DNA of 5,023 nucleotides from DATGEP01 sp035310125 (GTDB taxonomy: Bacteria; Chloroflexota; Ktedonobacteria; Ktedonobacterales; JADMIN01): contig DATGEP010000385.1 in assembly GCA_035310125.1 (NCBI GenBank), positions 1 to 5,023 on the forward strand. The letters run 5' to 3'. The notes beneath the pieces are model-generated. The model ran no database searches. It saw nothing but the letters and a program-made list of their open reading frames with translations, and was not told where the DNA came from. The position numbers and the translations under genes are program-made. Positions 4,615 through 5,023 of this stretch are shown here, piece by piece (the first letter of the stretch is position 1; each line of letters starts with the position of its first letter).

Positions 4615-5023
4615 ATGAGCACTGCACGCCCCCTGACCTTCGCGGATCTGTTGCGACGCTACCGGCGCGCTACCGGACTCACTCAGGAAGAGCTGGCCGA
4701 GCGCGCCGGGCTGAGCGCACGCGCCGTCAGCTCGCTTGAGCGCGGCATTAACCACTCGCCGCATCGCGATACCGTGGCGCTGCTGGTCGCCGGGCTGGGG
4801 CTGACACCAGAAGATGCCACTGCCCTCAAAGCCACGGTCCGTCGCGGGCGGAATCTGTCCGAACGTTACCGTAGCATGCCCCCCGTGCGCCATGCGTCAC
4901 TGCTGGTCCCGCCAACCCCACTCATTGGGCGTGAGCACGACGAGGCGGCGGTAACGCATCTGCTCGGTCAGAGCGACGTACGCCTGTTGACGCTTACGGG
5001 GCCAGCCGGCGTCGGCAAGACAC
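4615..5023 (+). CDS. XRE-type helix-turn-helix protein with NB-ARC/AAA-like ATPase domain, 3' end outside window
   Basis: The first 136 codons are present and the frame is open at the right edge. Residues about 8-62 are an XRE/Cro-like DNA-binding domain: FADLLRRYRRATGLTQEELA, then ERAGLSARAVSSLERG. A linker follows, then the PPTPLIGREHDEAAV lead-in (99-113) and RLLTLTGPAGVGKT, in which GPAGVGKT (129-136) is the Walker A nucleotide-binding loop. Known: this layout belongs to large STAND-type regulators, common in Chloroflexota and Actinomycetota, that continue with an NB-ARC ATPase and often TPR repeats that sense a signal or protein partner. They act in the cytoplasm as ATP-dependent switches, many as transcription factors. 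The ribosome site before ATG 4615 is weak (GGGA, 4601-4604). A strong promoter lies upstream. Its target cannot be seen here. It could control the neighbouring genes or belong to a separate unit to the right. Confidence 0.9.
   Translation, partial: MSTARPLTFADLLRRYRRATGLTQEELAERAGLSARAVSSLERGINHSPHRDTVALLVAGLGLTPEDATALKATVRRGRNLSERYRSMPPVRHASLLVPPTPLIGREHDEAAVTHLLGQSDVRLLTLTGPAGVGKT

Noticed and set aside
4411..4893. 160-codon open frame on the minus strand
   Set aside because: It lies antisense to the XRE/ATPase gene and its promoter. The plus strand has clear helix-turn-helix and Walker A motifs.
1..5023. CRISPR array, rRNA or complete insertion sequence
   Set aside because: There are no regularly spaced repeats, no rRNA-like sequence and no transposase motif in any frame.

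Overview
The window looks like chromosomal DNA of a fairly GC-rich bacterium. Chloroflexota (for example Thermomicrobia or a relative) is my best guess. The right-edge gene has the XRE helix-turn-helix plus NB-ARC-type ATPase architecture that is very common there, and a DUF2277-type protein, a stand-alone endonuclease V and a VOC protein fit that background. This placement is inference from family knowledge, not a search result.

Layout: (1) The left edge holds the 5' part of a Fur-family metalloregulator on the minus strand (1-376). Just upstream lies a perfect 21-bp palindrome (407-427) that looks like its own operator. (2) A visibly more AT-rich block, about 480-2270, carries a membrane-anchored protein with two membrane segments and a C-terminal GAF-like domain (679-1818). 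A small acidic helical protein (2029-2268) follows, probably with its own promoter. Neither is recognisable as a named gene. Together they are the best candidate for an undescribed two-component module. (3) A gene-free stretch leads to a small VOC/glyoxalase-family protein (2548-2997) and then endonuclease V (nfi, 3158-3802), both with ordinary GC-rich codon use. (4) Fifteen bases after nfi begins a 77-bp element with perfect 16-bp inverted ends (3818-3894). Next come the first ~29 codons of what looks like an Eco57I/type IIG-like restriction-methyltransferase gene, cut off abruptly (3976-4125), and an intact DUF2277-type gene (4091-4360) whose start overlaps the end of the broken frame. (5) A gene-free stretch contains a near-consensus promoter (4523-4551). 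It drives an XRE/NB-ARC-like regulator gene (from 4615) that runs off the right edge at its Walker A motif.

How the genes work together: there is no single obvious pathway. The Fur-type gene is probably autoregulated. nfi is a housekeeping repair gene for deaminated bases. The VOC and DUF2277 genes are of unknown substrate or role. The membrane-GAF gene plus its small partner, the restriction-modification remnant and the repeat element suggest an accessory, turnover-prone stretch in which a sensory or defence-like module has been inserted among core genes. A defence role is a hypothesis only.
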